A stretch of DNA of 64,000 nucleotides from Flaccisagitta enflata (GCA_965153355.1 OZ231127.1:74028001-74092000), one strand, 5' to 3'. Positions 26,171 to 38,426 are shown, counted from the stretch's first letter. Program-made: numbers and translations. The notes: generated by a model from the sequence alone, not told the origin.

Positions 26171-26282
26171 AGAGCGACATTCATTTGAAATAACTGCCGC
26201 CACTTTGCTTTCTCTTCTTTTCCGTAGAGCGACATTCATTTGAAATCACTGCCGCCACTTTGCTTTGCTTTGCTTTGCTTTG
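26171..26282 (+). repeat. tandem duplication of about 54 bp
   Basis: TAGAGCGACATTCATTTGAA at 26171 recurs at 26226, each followed by ACTGCCGCCACTTTGCTTT. (CTTTG)n follows the second copy. Confidence 0.85.
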
Positions 26283-26514
26283 TCTCAAACGGCCACATGG
26301 CTTTCATTAATGGCAACACCAAAAGCCATGTTTCTTACGAGGCCAGTCCCCCTTTCATTTGCAAATGTGGGAAAAAAAAAGCCCGATCGCGTGATGATGC
26401 GTCCTGAGTCCTGACGTGTCACTGTGTTGACTGTGGAGTGAGTGTCAAAACACTTGTATCGAACATTTGATTCAAAATAGGATCTCATCGTGGCCGTAAA
26501 TAGCCGATAAACGC

Positions 26515-26890
26515 GCCCTTTGCACAGGCGCAATGGACATACCGACGGACTGACGGACAGACCAATGTACGGAGAGACCGAGGGACCAACGGACTGAAGG
26601 ACCAACGGGTAGACCCTCTTATAGAGATGCAAGGACGCATAAGAAAAGGATAAAAAAAAAGGGAAAGAAATGTTTCATGAGAAAATTCGCTCAAGTTTCG
26701 GTTTTAAGATTTTATTCTTTTTAATGAACGGCAAAAACAAAGCCAAAAAAAATCGCGTTTGTTACCACGTCGATTTTCTTGTCAGCAAAGATCGATGTTT
26801 CGGGCAGCCATTGTTCAACGTAAGAAAGAAACATGGCTGGATACACGGTCCCTTAACACGGCTGCTGCAGTCGCGTGTAGATGGGCAGTT
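26515..26890. mobile_element. eroded family B material
   Basis: GGACATACCGACGGACTGAC at 26533 and ATGGCTGGATACACGGTCCC at 26833 resemble the interior and left end of family B. Complete ends are not visible. Confidence 0.4.
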
Positions 26891-26953
26891 TTGGGCACAA
26901 GGGATTGACACAACATCGCCTGTTAAGTGTAATCATTTAAATCATAAGGATTT

Positions 26954-26955
<2 letters not shown>

Positions 26956-27040
<85 letters not shown>
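26956..27040 (+). repeat. (GA)n microsatellite
   Basis: Pure AG run. Confidence 0.97.
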
Positions 27041-27048
<8 letters not shown>

Positions 27049-27206
27049 AAAATTTTCGAAGAAAAAGAAAGAAATGTTTAAAATTGGTTAAAAATTGATA
27101 TGAAAAACGTATTCAAATGACAATTTGTATTTCTGCGTTTTAGGTTGAATCCCCTTGATAAAGACGGCATGGGCCGTCGAAAATTTGGGACTACATTGTT
27201 ATTATT

Positions 27207-27209
<3 letters not shown>

Positions 27210-27297
<88 letters not shown>

Positions 27298-27320
27298 GAC
27301 AGAGAGCCAGAGAGACAGAG
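27210..27320 (+). repeat. (GA)n / (GACA)n microsatellite
   Basis: AG to 27271, then GACA to about 27297. Confidence 0.97.
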
Positions 27321-27359
27321 ATATCATGAATCGGTCAAAATCCTAGTTGGATAAATTGC

Positions 27360-27757
27360 CTTTTTTTGCAATCGGTCATTATTGAGGCGGTTTCTGAGCC
27401 CCTTTCTGAAGGCGAAACAGAGACCGGAATTGAAGCCGATGCCGATGCCGAAGCCGAAGCTGAGGCCGAAAACCGAAAACCGAAAACCGAAGCTTGCGCT
27501 GAAATACGAACACAAAAGCAGGGAATGAAGGGAGACTAATTGCTTTGTTTTTCGAGGGGATTTTGACAACCGAAAAGACAAATGCCCAGGATGGATTTTT
27601 TCCTTTAGTCTTCACTCTTTCTTCTTTCTTCCCCCTCTTCCCCCCCCCCGCCAATTTCTTTCATCCTACTTCCATTTTCCGCTCTGTTTTGTGCCTCCTT
27701 CTTCCTTTCTTCTTCCTCCTTCGTGACGTTTTCTCTTTCCTTACCTTCCCTCTTTGT
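27360..27757. other. intronic DNA with short repeats
   Basis: GATGCCGATGCCGAAGCC and CCGAAAACCGAAAACCGAAG at 27438-27490, then a pyrimidine-rich stretch to 27750. Confidence 0.5.
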
Positions 27758-27975
27758 AGTCGCGTGCACGCGACTATACACCCCGCTTTGTCCGTCCGTC
27801 CGTCCGTCCGTCGGTTGGTCGGTCGGTCTGTCGGTCCATCACAATTTTACTTTTTTTTATCAATTTTTTTTCCTTAAGTCATTTTAAGTCATTAAGAGTA
27901 TACTGATTTATTCTGAGTCATTCTAAGGCATTATGTAAGTCTCCCACGCGACTTATAGGTGTTGGCCTTGTTTAC
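27758..27975 (-). mobile_element. family B element
   Basis: Perfect hairpin AGTCGCGTGCACGCGACT, GTCCGTCCGTCCGTCGG, GGTCGGTC, and right end GGCCTTGTTTA after a shortened CACGCGACTTATAGG. Confidence 0.75.
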
Positions 27976-28662
27976 CCACTCCCTACCTCCATTTTTGCCT
28001 TTTTCTTTGGTCTTTTTTTGTTCTTTTTTTGCCCCTTTTGGTTGTTGACGTTGTTACTCTCCACTTCTCGCCGTCCAAAACGTAAGGATGAAAAAGTCAC
28101 AGTTGAGACGTAAAATGGTTATTTGAAAATGTTGCAAAAAGGAAGCTTTGCGAAAGATGAATCGATACGCGATGCGATTTAAGGATAAATCATCAGATAA
28201 CGTTAATTCTGCAAAACGAAAAAAGCAAAATTCGTTTAAATCTTAATAAAATTGATGATGACATGCCCTCATATTTTCGCAATCACATTCCCCGATCATC
28301 CTATTTGTGTGCCTTACACAATTGGTGATATCGTGGAAAAGTTTTAGTTTAATCCTCCTTCCATTCCTTTCTCTCAAGGTGTGAGACCAGCTAATCTTTA
28401 ATGTCCTACCTTCCGAGTTGATAATTAACCAAGTGTTCATGTATGTCAATATTACACCGTTCCACACACAGTGCCGTTCTCCCCCTCCCCCTTCTTAAAA
28501 GTGATGGTCCCCAGCTGCACGGCGAAGCCTGACTTGAATTCTGCTGGTTTAAAAGGCTGAAAAGAACCTCTTTCTTTTTTCTTTCTTTTCTATTCTCTGT
28601 CCTTGTCTGACTCGTTTTGTCTGTCTGATCTCTTACATACTCTTTTTGTCCATATCAGTCTC
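27976..28662. other. intronic DNA without recognised features
   Basis: Mixed composition; pyrimidine-rich near its right end, where A4 begins. Confidence 0.4.
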
Positions 28663-29478
28663 TTTTTGGGCAGCGGCCCCGAAGGGGATGAAGTCCTGTA
28701 GAACACAGGGGGACTTTCGTTCGTCCGTCCATCCGTCCGTCCGTTCGTCCGTTCATCCGTTAGTCCCCCCATTCATCAGACCCCTTAGGCCTCAAATTGA
28801 GCCTCTCAGGCCTCAAATTCAGCCTCTCAGGCCTCAGATCGGGCCTCTCCGGCCTCAAATCTGGCCTCTCAGGCCTCAAATCTGGCCTCTCAGGCCTCAG
28901 ATCTGGCTTCTCAGGCCTCAAATCTGGCCATTCTGGCCTCAAATCCAGCCTCTCAGGCCTCAGATCTGGCCTCTCAGGCCTCAAATCAAGCCTCTCAGGT
29001 CTCAGATCTGGCCTCTCAGGCCTCAAATCTGACCTTTCAAGCCTCAAATTTGGCCTCTCAGGCCTCAAATCTGGCCTCTCACGCCTCAAATCTGGCTTCT
29101 CAGGCCTCAAATCTGGCTTCTCAGGCCTCAAACCTGGCCTCTCATGCCTCAGATTAAGCCTCTCAGGCCTCAAATCAGTCCTCTGGCCTTTCAAGCCTTA
29201 ATCCAGCTCTCTCAAGCCTTAAGTCAGCCCTCTCAAGCTTCCAATTGGCATTCTCAGGCCTTATGTCAGCCTTCTTCGACCTCAGTTTAGGCTCTTGAAT
29301 GCCTTCATTCAGCCCTCTGTAGCATCTCATCCACTTCCTCAGGTAGGACGAACGAAAGTCCCCCTGTGTTCTACAGGACTTCGTCCCCTTCGGGGCCGCT
29401 GCCCTGCTTCCCCTCACTCCAATTCACAATCACTCAAAGCAGGGCAACGGGTATCGCTGACCACATATTGCCCTTGGG

Positions 29479-29482
<4 letters not shown>
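28663..29482 (+). mobile_element. family A cassette A4, complete
   Basis: Opens TTTTTGGGCAGCGGCC. Subterminal repeat, GTCCGTCC tract, about 20 copies of the 21-bp core CCTCTCAGGCCTCAAATCTG, mirrored subterminal repeat, GCAGGGCA block, GGTATCGCTGACCA and the hairpin GCCCTTGGGC. A (CT)n run begins exactly at the end. Confidence 0.88.
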
Positions 29483-29569
<87 letters not shown>

Positions 29570-29585
29570 TTCCCTCTCTCTCTCC
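29483..29585 (+). repeat. (CT)n microsatellite
   Basis: CT run fused to the end of A4. Confidence 0.95.
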
Positions 29586-29727
29586 AAATCGCCTTTTTGA
29601 TGGCTGGTGGTCTGAGAGGTCTACCTCAAAAGGATACGTTTCAATTGTTCGTAGGAGCTGTGAATCAGTGGACTTGAATTTAGACAGATTACCCTTTGAT
29701 CCAGGTTGTTGTAGAAGTTGCAGGAAC

Positions 29728-29766
29728 CGCACGCAACTAGGGTAGCCGTGTATCCGGCCGTGTTTT
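29728..29766 (+). mobile_element. family B right-end fragment
   Basis: GCACGCAACTAGGGTAGCCG then TGTATCCGGCCGTGTT. Confidence 0.5.
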
Positions 29767-29822
29767 CACCTGCCCCTTCCTTCCAACGAGCGCCGCTCGC
29801 GTGCTCGGCATTTTTCTTCAGC

Positions 29823-30092
<270 letters not shown>

Positions 30093-30750
30093 CCCAATTA
30101 TGCGCGACTAAAGTTGACGTGAACTCATTCCTGATTTTTTTTTTCAAGCATAGAACGTTGTTTCGAGAGCCATCCGTCGATCCTTGTTTTCCTGAGTTAT
30201 GACCATCACGTTTTGTCGCCTCGAAAACACGGCCGAGGAGAGGGGGAAAAATTTAAGATGAAAAAAAAAGGAAAATATATCAAAAGAAAAAGATGGGTTA
30301 GGAGAGGAAAACCAGACTAGGGATCAAATCAAGTGGAAGGTCAAATGAACTAGTTTCAAGGATCAAGCGTGGACTAAAGGAATGAATTCGTTGGTTCTTT
30401 GAAATAAACATTTTTCCAGACTGACGCCAAGGGCCCAACTTTGTTTTACAAATGAACTAAACTTGAGAGAGTGGATTACAAATGAACCAGACATGACTGT
30501 GTAAATAAATCAGACTATTTAAAACGTGAAAATAGTCTCTATGACACGTGTATCAATATTCCTCACTAGACCAAGGTTGAAATAACTGAAATAAATGAAT
30601 TTTCTTCCTTGAATGGACCTGTTTTTCTTCGGGGCAGCTGCTTTTAAAATGATGAAAACATCGGACGGGGCTGGAGGAGACGGATAATTTGTCCGATCAT
30701 TTAAAACTAATTTATGCTCCAAACTTGGCGCTAATCATACTTCCAGATGA
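30093..30750. other. intronic DNA without recognised features
   Basis: Contains loosely repeated ACAAATGAACTAAACTTGAG / ACAAATGAACCAGACATGAC wording near 30450-30500; otherwise nothing recognised. Confidence 0.4.
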
Positions 30751-30754
30751 GACC

Positions 30755-31320
30755 AAAATCGCGAGCGACCACAGCAGCGACCACATTGACGACCACAGCA
30801 GCGACCACATTGACGACCATAGCAGCAACCACGTTGACAAAAGTAGTAGCAACCACATAGACGACCGCAGCAGCGACCACATTGACGACTAGAGAGAGCA
30901 GCGACTACATTAACGACCATAGCAGTGACTACATTAGCGACCATAGCAGCGACTACATAAACGACCATAGCAGTGACTACATTAGCGACCAAAGCAGCGA
31001 CCACATTAATGACCACAGCAGCAACCATATTGACGACTAGAGAGAGCAGCGACTACATTAACGACCATAGCAGTGACTACATTAGCGACCATAGCAGCGA
31101 CTACATTAACGACCATAGCAGTGACTACATTAGCGACCAAAGCACCGACCACATTAACGACCACAGCAGCGACCACATTGACGACCATCGACGAAAACAG
31201 CAGAGACCACATTGACGACCATAGCAGCCACCACGTTGACGGCATTAGTAGCGACCATACTGACGACCAGCGCAGTGACCATGTTGACGACCACAACAGC
31301 GACAACACATCGACAACCGA
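30755..31320 (+). repeat. 24-bp minisatellite (GACCACAGCAGC + GACCACATTGAC)
   Basis: Two alternating 12-mers build 24-bp units across 560 bases. A segment carrying GACTAGAGAGAGCAGCGACT is duplicated about 148 bp apart (30887 and 31035), a higher-order copy. The frame reads DHSSDHIDD repeats but is stopped by TAG in both copies. Confidence 0.9.
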
Positions 31321-31641
31321 TCGTTGTTGGGTGGATGGAGATCTGACGAGAAATGGTTGATTTTGGCAGAGGAGGTGGTGGAAGTGATCATAGTGTTACA
31401 AGTGGAGAAGCAGGAGATGGAAAAGGAGGAAATTTTAGGGATGGTTGCAAACACATGCCGATGGGAGCGATCCATGGAAATAAGATTTAGCATATTAGGC
31501 ATATTTGACATCGCCATCGACAGAAAGAAATGTCTGTATCGCGTGTCAAAGCCGGTATGACCATGTCGAGCTTCACCACCCAAGCGCCGAAATTTGGGCG
31601 TTCAAAATAAAGCGTCGATATGAAATCAAAGTGTGGCGAGT
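31321..31641. other. intronic DNA flanking element J
   Basis: AAATTTGGGCGTTCAAAATAAAGCGTC and similar wording continue on the far side of element J, near 32360-32420. Confidence 0.4.
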
Positions 31642-32351
<710 letters not shown>

Positions 32352-32733
32352 GCGAGTCTAAAGCGTCAATACGATGGCGTTCATGTAATATTTGTCCAAT
32401 CTGAAGCGCCAATATTTTGGGCTTCTGCCTTTAAAACCACATCACCGAATCGCGCGGAAGGCCGGTTAGTTCGACATCATCCTCAACGGTGGCGCGTATA
32501 CCATGAGTGCCCCTAGTGATATGAAAGTGTTGACATGGCAGCGTCAATGCGTAGCGGATGTAAAGCCAATCTTAAATGCGAATATGACAGTGATCAAGTA
32601 ACAGCGCCCGTGACGGCGTTCCCGCTTCCGATCAACCGGCAGCGCCGGATTTTTCTTTCCGTTAACTTGGTGCAGAACGCCGAGTTGCCAAGTTACCGAC
32701 CATGACGCGGCAACAAAAGGTATTGCTCGCCTG

Positions 32734-32737
<4 letters not shown>
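32352..32737. other. intronic DNA without recognised features
   Basis: Moderate GC with several CG dinucleotides. A minus-strand open frame exists over 32544-32738 but shows no domain. Confidence 0.4.

Positions 32738-32826
<89 letters not shown>
32738..32826 (+). repeat. (CT)n microsatellite
   Basis: Pure CT run; a CAGCAG-rich stretch follows at 32927-32965. Confidence 0.97.
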
Positions 32827-32829
<3 letters not shown>

Positions 32830-33059
32830 CTCCTCCAGGAGAGGCTTTTTTTTTTTGCCTGAGCCTCTCGCAGCGGCAGGAAATCGAGAAAGTGGTCTCA
32901 GGAAGGTCTTTGACGGTGGTGACTGTGGCAGCTGCAGCAGCAGCGTCGGTAGCAGCGGGCAGCAGCAGCCTTCGTCTCTGATGAGTTTTGTACTAATTAC
33001 TCTCCAACTTTAATTTCACTCCTTATTCAGGGGTTGACATATTTTGCCTTTCACCGGAA

Positions 33060-33340
33060 AAATGGAGGAAAGGGAGGAAAAAAGAAACGAGAGACCAGGG
33101 AGAAAAGAAAAGAAAAGGAGAAAAGAAAAGAAAAGAATGGGAGAAAAGAAAAGAAAGGGAGAAAAAAAAAGAAAGAAAGATAAAAAAAGGAAGGTAACAA
33201 AAGGAAGGGAGAAAAAAAGAAAGGGAGAAAAAATAGAAAGGAAGGTAAGAAAAGGAAAAGAGAAAAAAAAGTAAGGGAGGAAACAAAGAAAGCGAGAGAA
33301 GAAAGGAGGCGAGAAAAGAAAAGGGGCGCAATGAAAGACA
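33060..33340 (+). repeat. purine tract (GGGAGAAAAGAAAAG)
   Basis: Imperfect AGAAAAGAAAAGGGAG units. A second such tract at 35560-35710 includes the same phrase, GAAACGAGAGACCAGG. Confidence 0.85.
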
Positions 33341-34608
33341 GGTCGCTTAAGCGTCATATGGTCAGCGGTTCCCGTTGCCCCATTGTTCCTCATTATTCAG
33401 AAAGAATTACGTCAATGTAAGAGCGACCCTGGAGGGGCCAATGACCTATGATTCCACATAAGGCAATTTTCTCTTGATTTTTTGGGATACTAAAACTGGG
33501 CTGATATATGATCTTAGAGACTTTATTTGAGGCTGTAGTGGGTTGATTTTGAATCTTAGAAGGCTGATTTGAAGGCTGAGAATACAAATATGAAGCCTTA
33601 GAGGGCTGATCTAAGCCTAGGGCTAATGTAGCCCTGTTCGGGCGATCAAGATCTGAGCAAACTGCTTTGAAGCCTGAGGGAGTTCATTTGAGGCTCGAGA
33701 GGGCTGAGTATGGACATTTGCGGGTTGATTTGAGATCCAAGAGGGCTGATTTTGAGGGCTAAGTTGAGACCTGGAAATCTGATTTGAGGTCAGTGCGCCT
33801 GATTTTGGTCTGAGAGGGCTGAGAGCCCAGATTTGAAGCCACAGGTAACTAGTCATCCAAGGATCGCACATGGTCAGCGGTACCCGATGCCCTGCTGGGA
33901 GTGATCCAGTGAAGAAGTGGAGTGAGAGCAGGGCAGCGGCCCCAAAGGGCCGATGTCCTGTAGAACACAGGGGGGAATTTCCATACATCCTGAGGGAGCA
34001 TATTTCAGGCCTTAGATGACTGATTTAGGCCGCTGAAGGCATATTTGAAGGCTGGAGGGCATAATTAAGGCTTGGAGAGCCGATCTGAGGTTTGGAGGGC
34101 AAATTTAAGCCATGGAGGGCTGATTTTATGCTTGGAGGGCTAATTGAGGGTCTGGAAGGCAGATTTGAGGTCTGGAGGTCAGATTTGAGGTGGGGGCTGA
34201 TCCGAAGCCTGGAAAGCTGATTTGAGGCCTGGGGGGCTAAATTGAGGGCTGGGTGGGCAAATTTGAGGGCTGGGAGGGCAAATTTGAGGGCTAGGAGGGC
34301 AAATTTGAGGCCAACGGGGGGGGGGGACGGACGGACGGACGGACGGACGGACGTATGGAAATTCCCCCCTGTGTTCTACAGGACATCGGCCCTTTGGGGC
34401 CGCTGCCCAAAAAGGCGAATTTGAGCCTTGAAATGTCTAATTTGCGGCCCGAGAGAACTGAATTGAGTTCCAAGAGGGCTGTTTTGAGGCCTGAGAGGGA
34501 TGATCTAGGCCAAGAATGGCTTGGATGGAAGACTGAAAACAGAAGACGGAGAAAAATTGCCCTATGTGGAATTATAGGTCATCGCCCCCCCCCCGGGCCA
34601 TTGCCCAA
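33341..34608 (-). mobile_element. family A cassette A5, interrupted by A6
   Basis: Hairpin CGCTTAAGCG, GGTCAGCGG, then GAGGGGCCAATGACCTATGA. Core AGGGCTGATTTGAGG units, then right end TTGCCCTATGTGGAATTATA, GGGCCATTGCCC. Its core is split by A6 at 33847-34413. Confidence 0.75.
33847..34413 (-). mobile_element. family A cassette A6, nested in A5
   Basis: AACTAGTCATCCAAGGAT opens it; GAAATTCCCCCCTGTGTTCT and GGGGCCGCTGCCCAAAAA close it. Core of about 20-bp GGTCTGGAGGGCAGATTTGA units; GGAC tract at 34328-34352. Confidence 0.85.
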
Positions 34609-35119
34609 CTAGTCATCCAAGGATCGCACATGGTCAGCGGTACCCGATGCCCTGCTGAGTGATCCAGTGAAGAAGTGGAGTGAGAGCAGGGCAGCGGCCC
34701 CAAAGGGCCGATGTCCTGTAGAACACAGGGGGGAATTTCGAGACGTCCGTCCATCCTGAGGGGGCTCTAGATGGCTGATTTATGCCACTGAAGGCATATC
34801 TGAGGGTTGGAGAGCATAATTAAGGCTTGGAGAGCAGATTCGAGGTTTGGCGGGCTGGTTTTAAGCTTGGAGGGCTAATTGAAGGTCTGGAGGGCAGATT
34901 TGAGGTCTGGGAGGCAGATTTAGGGCATGGGAGGGGGCTGATTTGAAGCCAAGAGGGCTGATTTTAGGCCTGGAGGGCTAAATTGAGTCCTGGGAGGGCT
35001 AATTTGAGGCCTTGATGGTCAATGGGGAGGGGACGGATGGAAGGACGGACGGACAGACGTCTCGAAATTCCCCCCTGTGTTCTACAGGACATCGGCCCTT
35101 TGGGGCCGCTGCCCAAAAA
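34607..35119 (-). mobile_element. family A cassette A7
   Basis: Same plan and end type as A6. It starts directly at the right end of A5. Confidence 0.85.
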
Positions 35120-35127
35120 GGAGAGGA

Positions 35128-35554
35128 AACTAGTCATCCAAGGATCGCACATGGTCAGCGGTACCCGATGCCCTGCTTGGGGTGATCAAGTGAAGTAGTG
35201 GAGTGAGAGAAGGGCAGCGGCCCCAAAGGGCCGATGTCCTGTGGGACACAGGGGGGAATTTCCAGACGTCCTGAGGGGGAATATAGCAGGCCTAATCTGA
35301 GGCCTGGGAGGCCAGGTCTTAGGCCTGAGAAGCCTAATTTAAGGCCTGGGAGGCCTGAGAGGCTGGATTTGAGGTCAGAGAGCCTGGATTTGAGGCCTGA
35401 GAGGCCAGATTCGAAGTCTCAGAGGCCAGATTTGAGGCCTGAGGGGCCTGATGAGGGGGGGGGACGAACGAACAAACAAACGAACAAACAGACGAACGAA
35501 AGTCCCCCTGTCTTCTACAGGACTTCGTCCCCTTCGGGGCCGCTGCCCAAAAAA
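35128..35554 (-). mobile_element. family A cassette A8, chimeric ends
   Basis: The left half has the CTAGTCATCCAAGGAT end and GGCCGATGTCCTGTGGGACA of the A6/A7 type. The right half has GAACGAAAGTCCCCCTGTCT and GGACTTCGTCCCCTTCGGGG of the A4 type. Confidence 0.85.
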
Positions 35555-35712
35555 TGAAAGTGAGAAAAGAGAAAAAAAAGAAGGATAAAGAAGAGTGGGA
35601 CCAAGGAGAAAAGAAAATGGAGGAAAAAGAAGAAATGAGACCAGGTAGAAAAGAAAAGGAAGGAAAGAAAAAAGAAACGAGAGACCAGGTAGAAAAGAAA
35701 AGCCAGGCAAGC

Positions 35713-35866
35713 TAAAACAAGGCCAGATACACGGCCATCAGTTGCGGACGGGTGGGCAGGGGCGGGAATGCGCGTTTTCCCACTTTTCAACTCGAGCGTG
35801 ACGGACCAACCAACCGACCAACCAACCGACCGACGGACGGACAAAGCCGTGTCCGCAACTAAAAAC
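35713..35866 (+). mobile_element. family B element
   Basis: AACAAGGCCAGATACACGGC, GTTGCGGACGGGTGGGCAGG, CCAACCGACCAACC tract, CGTGTCCGCAACTAAAAA. Confidence 0.8.
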
Positions 35867-35882
35867 GAAAGACGAATTACAA

Positions 35883-36528
35883 ATAGTCGCAAAAGCGTTA
35901 GATGGTCAGCGGTACCCGTTGCCCCTATGTGAGTGTATGTTGGTGTGAGGTGGTTAGAGGGGCAGCGGCCCCGAAGGGGCCGATGACCTATGCTGTTTTT
36001 ATTTGAGCCTCAAGGCTGGAATTATGGCCTCAAGGCTGGAATTGGGGCCTTGAGGCTTGGAGTTAAGCCTTGCGGCTTGGATTTGAGCCTTGAAGCTGGA
36101 TTTATGGCCTGCAGGCTGGAATTGGGGCTTCGAGGTTTGGATTTGAGCCTTGAGGCTGGGATTTGAGCCTCAAGGCTAGGATTTGAGCCTCAAGGCTAGG
36201 ATTTGAGCCTCAAGGCTGGGATTTGAGTCACGAGGCTCGGATTTGGGCCAGGGTTAGAATTTGGATCTCTGGGGTGGAACATGAGCCTCACAGCTAGAAT
36301 ATGGGCCTCAGGGCTAGATTTTGGGCCTCTGGGCTAGAATTTGGGCCTCAAGGCTAGAACTTGGGCCTCAAGGTAAGAATTTTGATCTCTGGGGTGGAAT
36401 ATGGGCCTCACAGCCAGAATTTGGGCCGTGAAACGGGGGGGGGGGTACGAAGGAGGAGAAGGAGGAGAAGGAGGAGGAGAAGGAGGAGAAATTTGCCCTG
36501 TGTGAAAGCATAGGCCGCTGCCCAAAAA
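35883..36528 (-). mobile_element. family A cassette A9, complete
   Basis: AATAGTCGCAAAAGCGTTAG end, GGTCAGCGGTACCCG, GGCCGATGACCTATGCT. About 20 units of the 20-bp core GGATTTGAGCCTTGAGGCT, GGA-rich tract at 36450-36490, and a shortened right end AGGCCGCTGCCCAAAAA. Confidence 0.85.
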
Positions 36529-36956
36529 GGAAGGTAGGAAAGGAAAAAGACCACGGTCACTGAAATGGAGACTGGAGTGGAATTGTACTTTTTGGCATAC
36601 TCTGCAACAAAGACCACAGTGGAAAGAATACAATCAGGGTCACTGGGATTCATGTCTATATTAGGAAGGGACATTATGGATGCCTTTCCAGGATGACTGC
36701 CCTTATGAACAAACTGCATTGTCCCAGACCAAGAAGACCTCTCTTTTCCAAAGCTTTCCCAGGGATAAAAAGTTGTCAAGTGATGCCAAAGAAAATGACC
36801 AAAAGCTTCAATCATGTTTTTGGTACCTAGATCTTTTTCATCATTTCAATAGTAACTTCTTAACCCGTCCAAATTCCAGCCATGAGGCCCAAATCGCTTT
36901 TGTGGGAATTTGCCAACATTGGAAATTGTGCTCTGCGTATCTGTTCCTAACGTTCA
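36529..36956. other. intronic DNA without recognised features
   Basis: Unique-looking; an open frame on the minus strand shows no domain. Confidence 0.4.
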
Positions 36957-36958
36957 TA

Positions 36959-37496
36959 CAGTAGATCTCGTCTAGACTTAAGATAACGGGGGCAAGCATT
37001 GTGGAAAGACGAATGAAGGCAGGGGAGCAATATTTGGATTATAGACTAATCAAAGGATGATTAATTCTCCATTAAAGCTGGTTGCCATGGAAACACATTT
37101 CCATGTATTCTCGCTAAAGTATCAATATTTTGAGAGATTTTTTTAGGGAACATTGCTTAAAATAAAATTTGCTACAACTTTCCCACAGTATGTTCTGTAA
37201 GAATGTCGCTTGTTTGGCCGTTGCTAGGGAGCGTATCCATGTGTGACAACCCCTAGCAACCGCTAAACAAGCGACATTCTTACAGATTTTATTTTAAGCA
37301 ATGTTCCCTAAAAAAAATCTCTCAAAATATTGATACTTAAGCGAGAATACATAGAAATGTGTTTCCATGGCAACCAGCTATCATGGGCAATAAAGCATCC
37401 TGTTATTAGCCTATGTTTGAAATATCACTCCCCTGGCTTCATTTGTTTTCCTACAATACTTGCCTCCGTTATCTCAAGTCTAGACGAGATCTACTG
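36959..37496. mobile_element. TA-type foldback MITE, family L copy 1
   Basis: CAGTAGATCTCGTCTAGACT opens it and AGTCTAGACGAGATCTACTG closes it, with TA outside both ends. Inner arms such as GGTTGCCATGGAAACACATT are mirrored around 37235, so the whole 538 bases can fold. Confidence 0.92.
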
Positions 37497-38378
37497 TATA
37501 TTCTCAGGAAATAGAATCATCCATCACTTAAGAATATTGTTTTTAACAAAGTACTCATTTACAGTGATTCCTTTTACAACTCATTGCTGAAAACTTCCAA
37601 TCCCTGAAACAATGTTTTGCAGTGTTTAATCGGCATCATCATAATTTCTTGCAGAAACAGAAATTTTCATTTTTTGAGGAAACCAGAAGCACTAGCTTTC
37701 TTCTTGCATTTTGTGCTTGTTATCCTTTAAGATATCTTTTAGAAAAAATAAAAGTGATTATTTCAGGTCAATCAAGTAACTCTAAATACTTTGACACATA
37801 CTTGTTTTGATTGAGAATATCATTTTTTGTTAAATGATCAATAGTTATTACAGATGCTTGATATAGTTTTAAGGTGGGACATTCATTTTTGGTGTAAGGC
37901 CAATGACTTCCGGGAAAACAATGCAAAAATGCACCTTTTTTAGTTTTTAGCCTCATTTTAACGTGAAAATTTGGGGTGATGTATTGATTCTCTCATAAAA
38001 CAAAACTTGAGAGTAAAATTCTAGAACAAGAAGAGCATATAAACAGGCGCAAAAAGTATTTTCTTTGAATTTTTGTGTTTAAAAACAACTGACAAAGACT
38101 TCCAGGTTTGTGACGAAATTTCCCAATACCAAGTATTGAGCCATAGATATAGTATGCGCTCTTTGTTTGCCATGTGCAACAAATGTTCTAGTACTCCCTT
38201 GCTATATCAAGTCTTTTTGCTTCTATTTTCTTCTGTAACTCGAGTCTCTTGGACTCGAGTTTTCGTTCCTTTTCACGTCGAGCCGCTTCAGCCATTTGGA
38301 ATTCGAATTCGGATTTTTGAAGAGTTTCAGATTCAGGAAAGGCGGGGTAGAGAGATTGAAGAGCCAATAGAGTTGTGG
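37497..38378. other. intronic DNA without recognised features
   Basis: AT-rich, unique-looking; weak open frames only. Confidence 0.45.
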
Positions 38379-38426
38379 TACTACTCGACTAAATAAAAAA
38401 GCCGCACTTTAAAAAAGCCAATTTTC

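Noticed and set aside
28797-29201. Leucine/serine repeat protein (SGLKSGL pattern)
   Set aside because: The 21-bp core of cassette A4 is a multiple of three, so frames stay open on both strands without being coding.
32544-32738. Minus-strand frame with a non-repeat 50-residue tail
   Set aside because: No splice borders or motif; the rest of the frame is the GA repeat.
33840-33960. tRNA-like or Pol III promoter reading of GGTCAGCGGTACCCG
   Set aside because: No proper A and B boxes or cloverleaf; the phrase is part of the family A end hairpin region.
36408-36815. 135-codon minus-strand frame
   Set aside because: Its last part is the core of cassette A9 and the rest has no recognisable domain.
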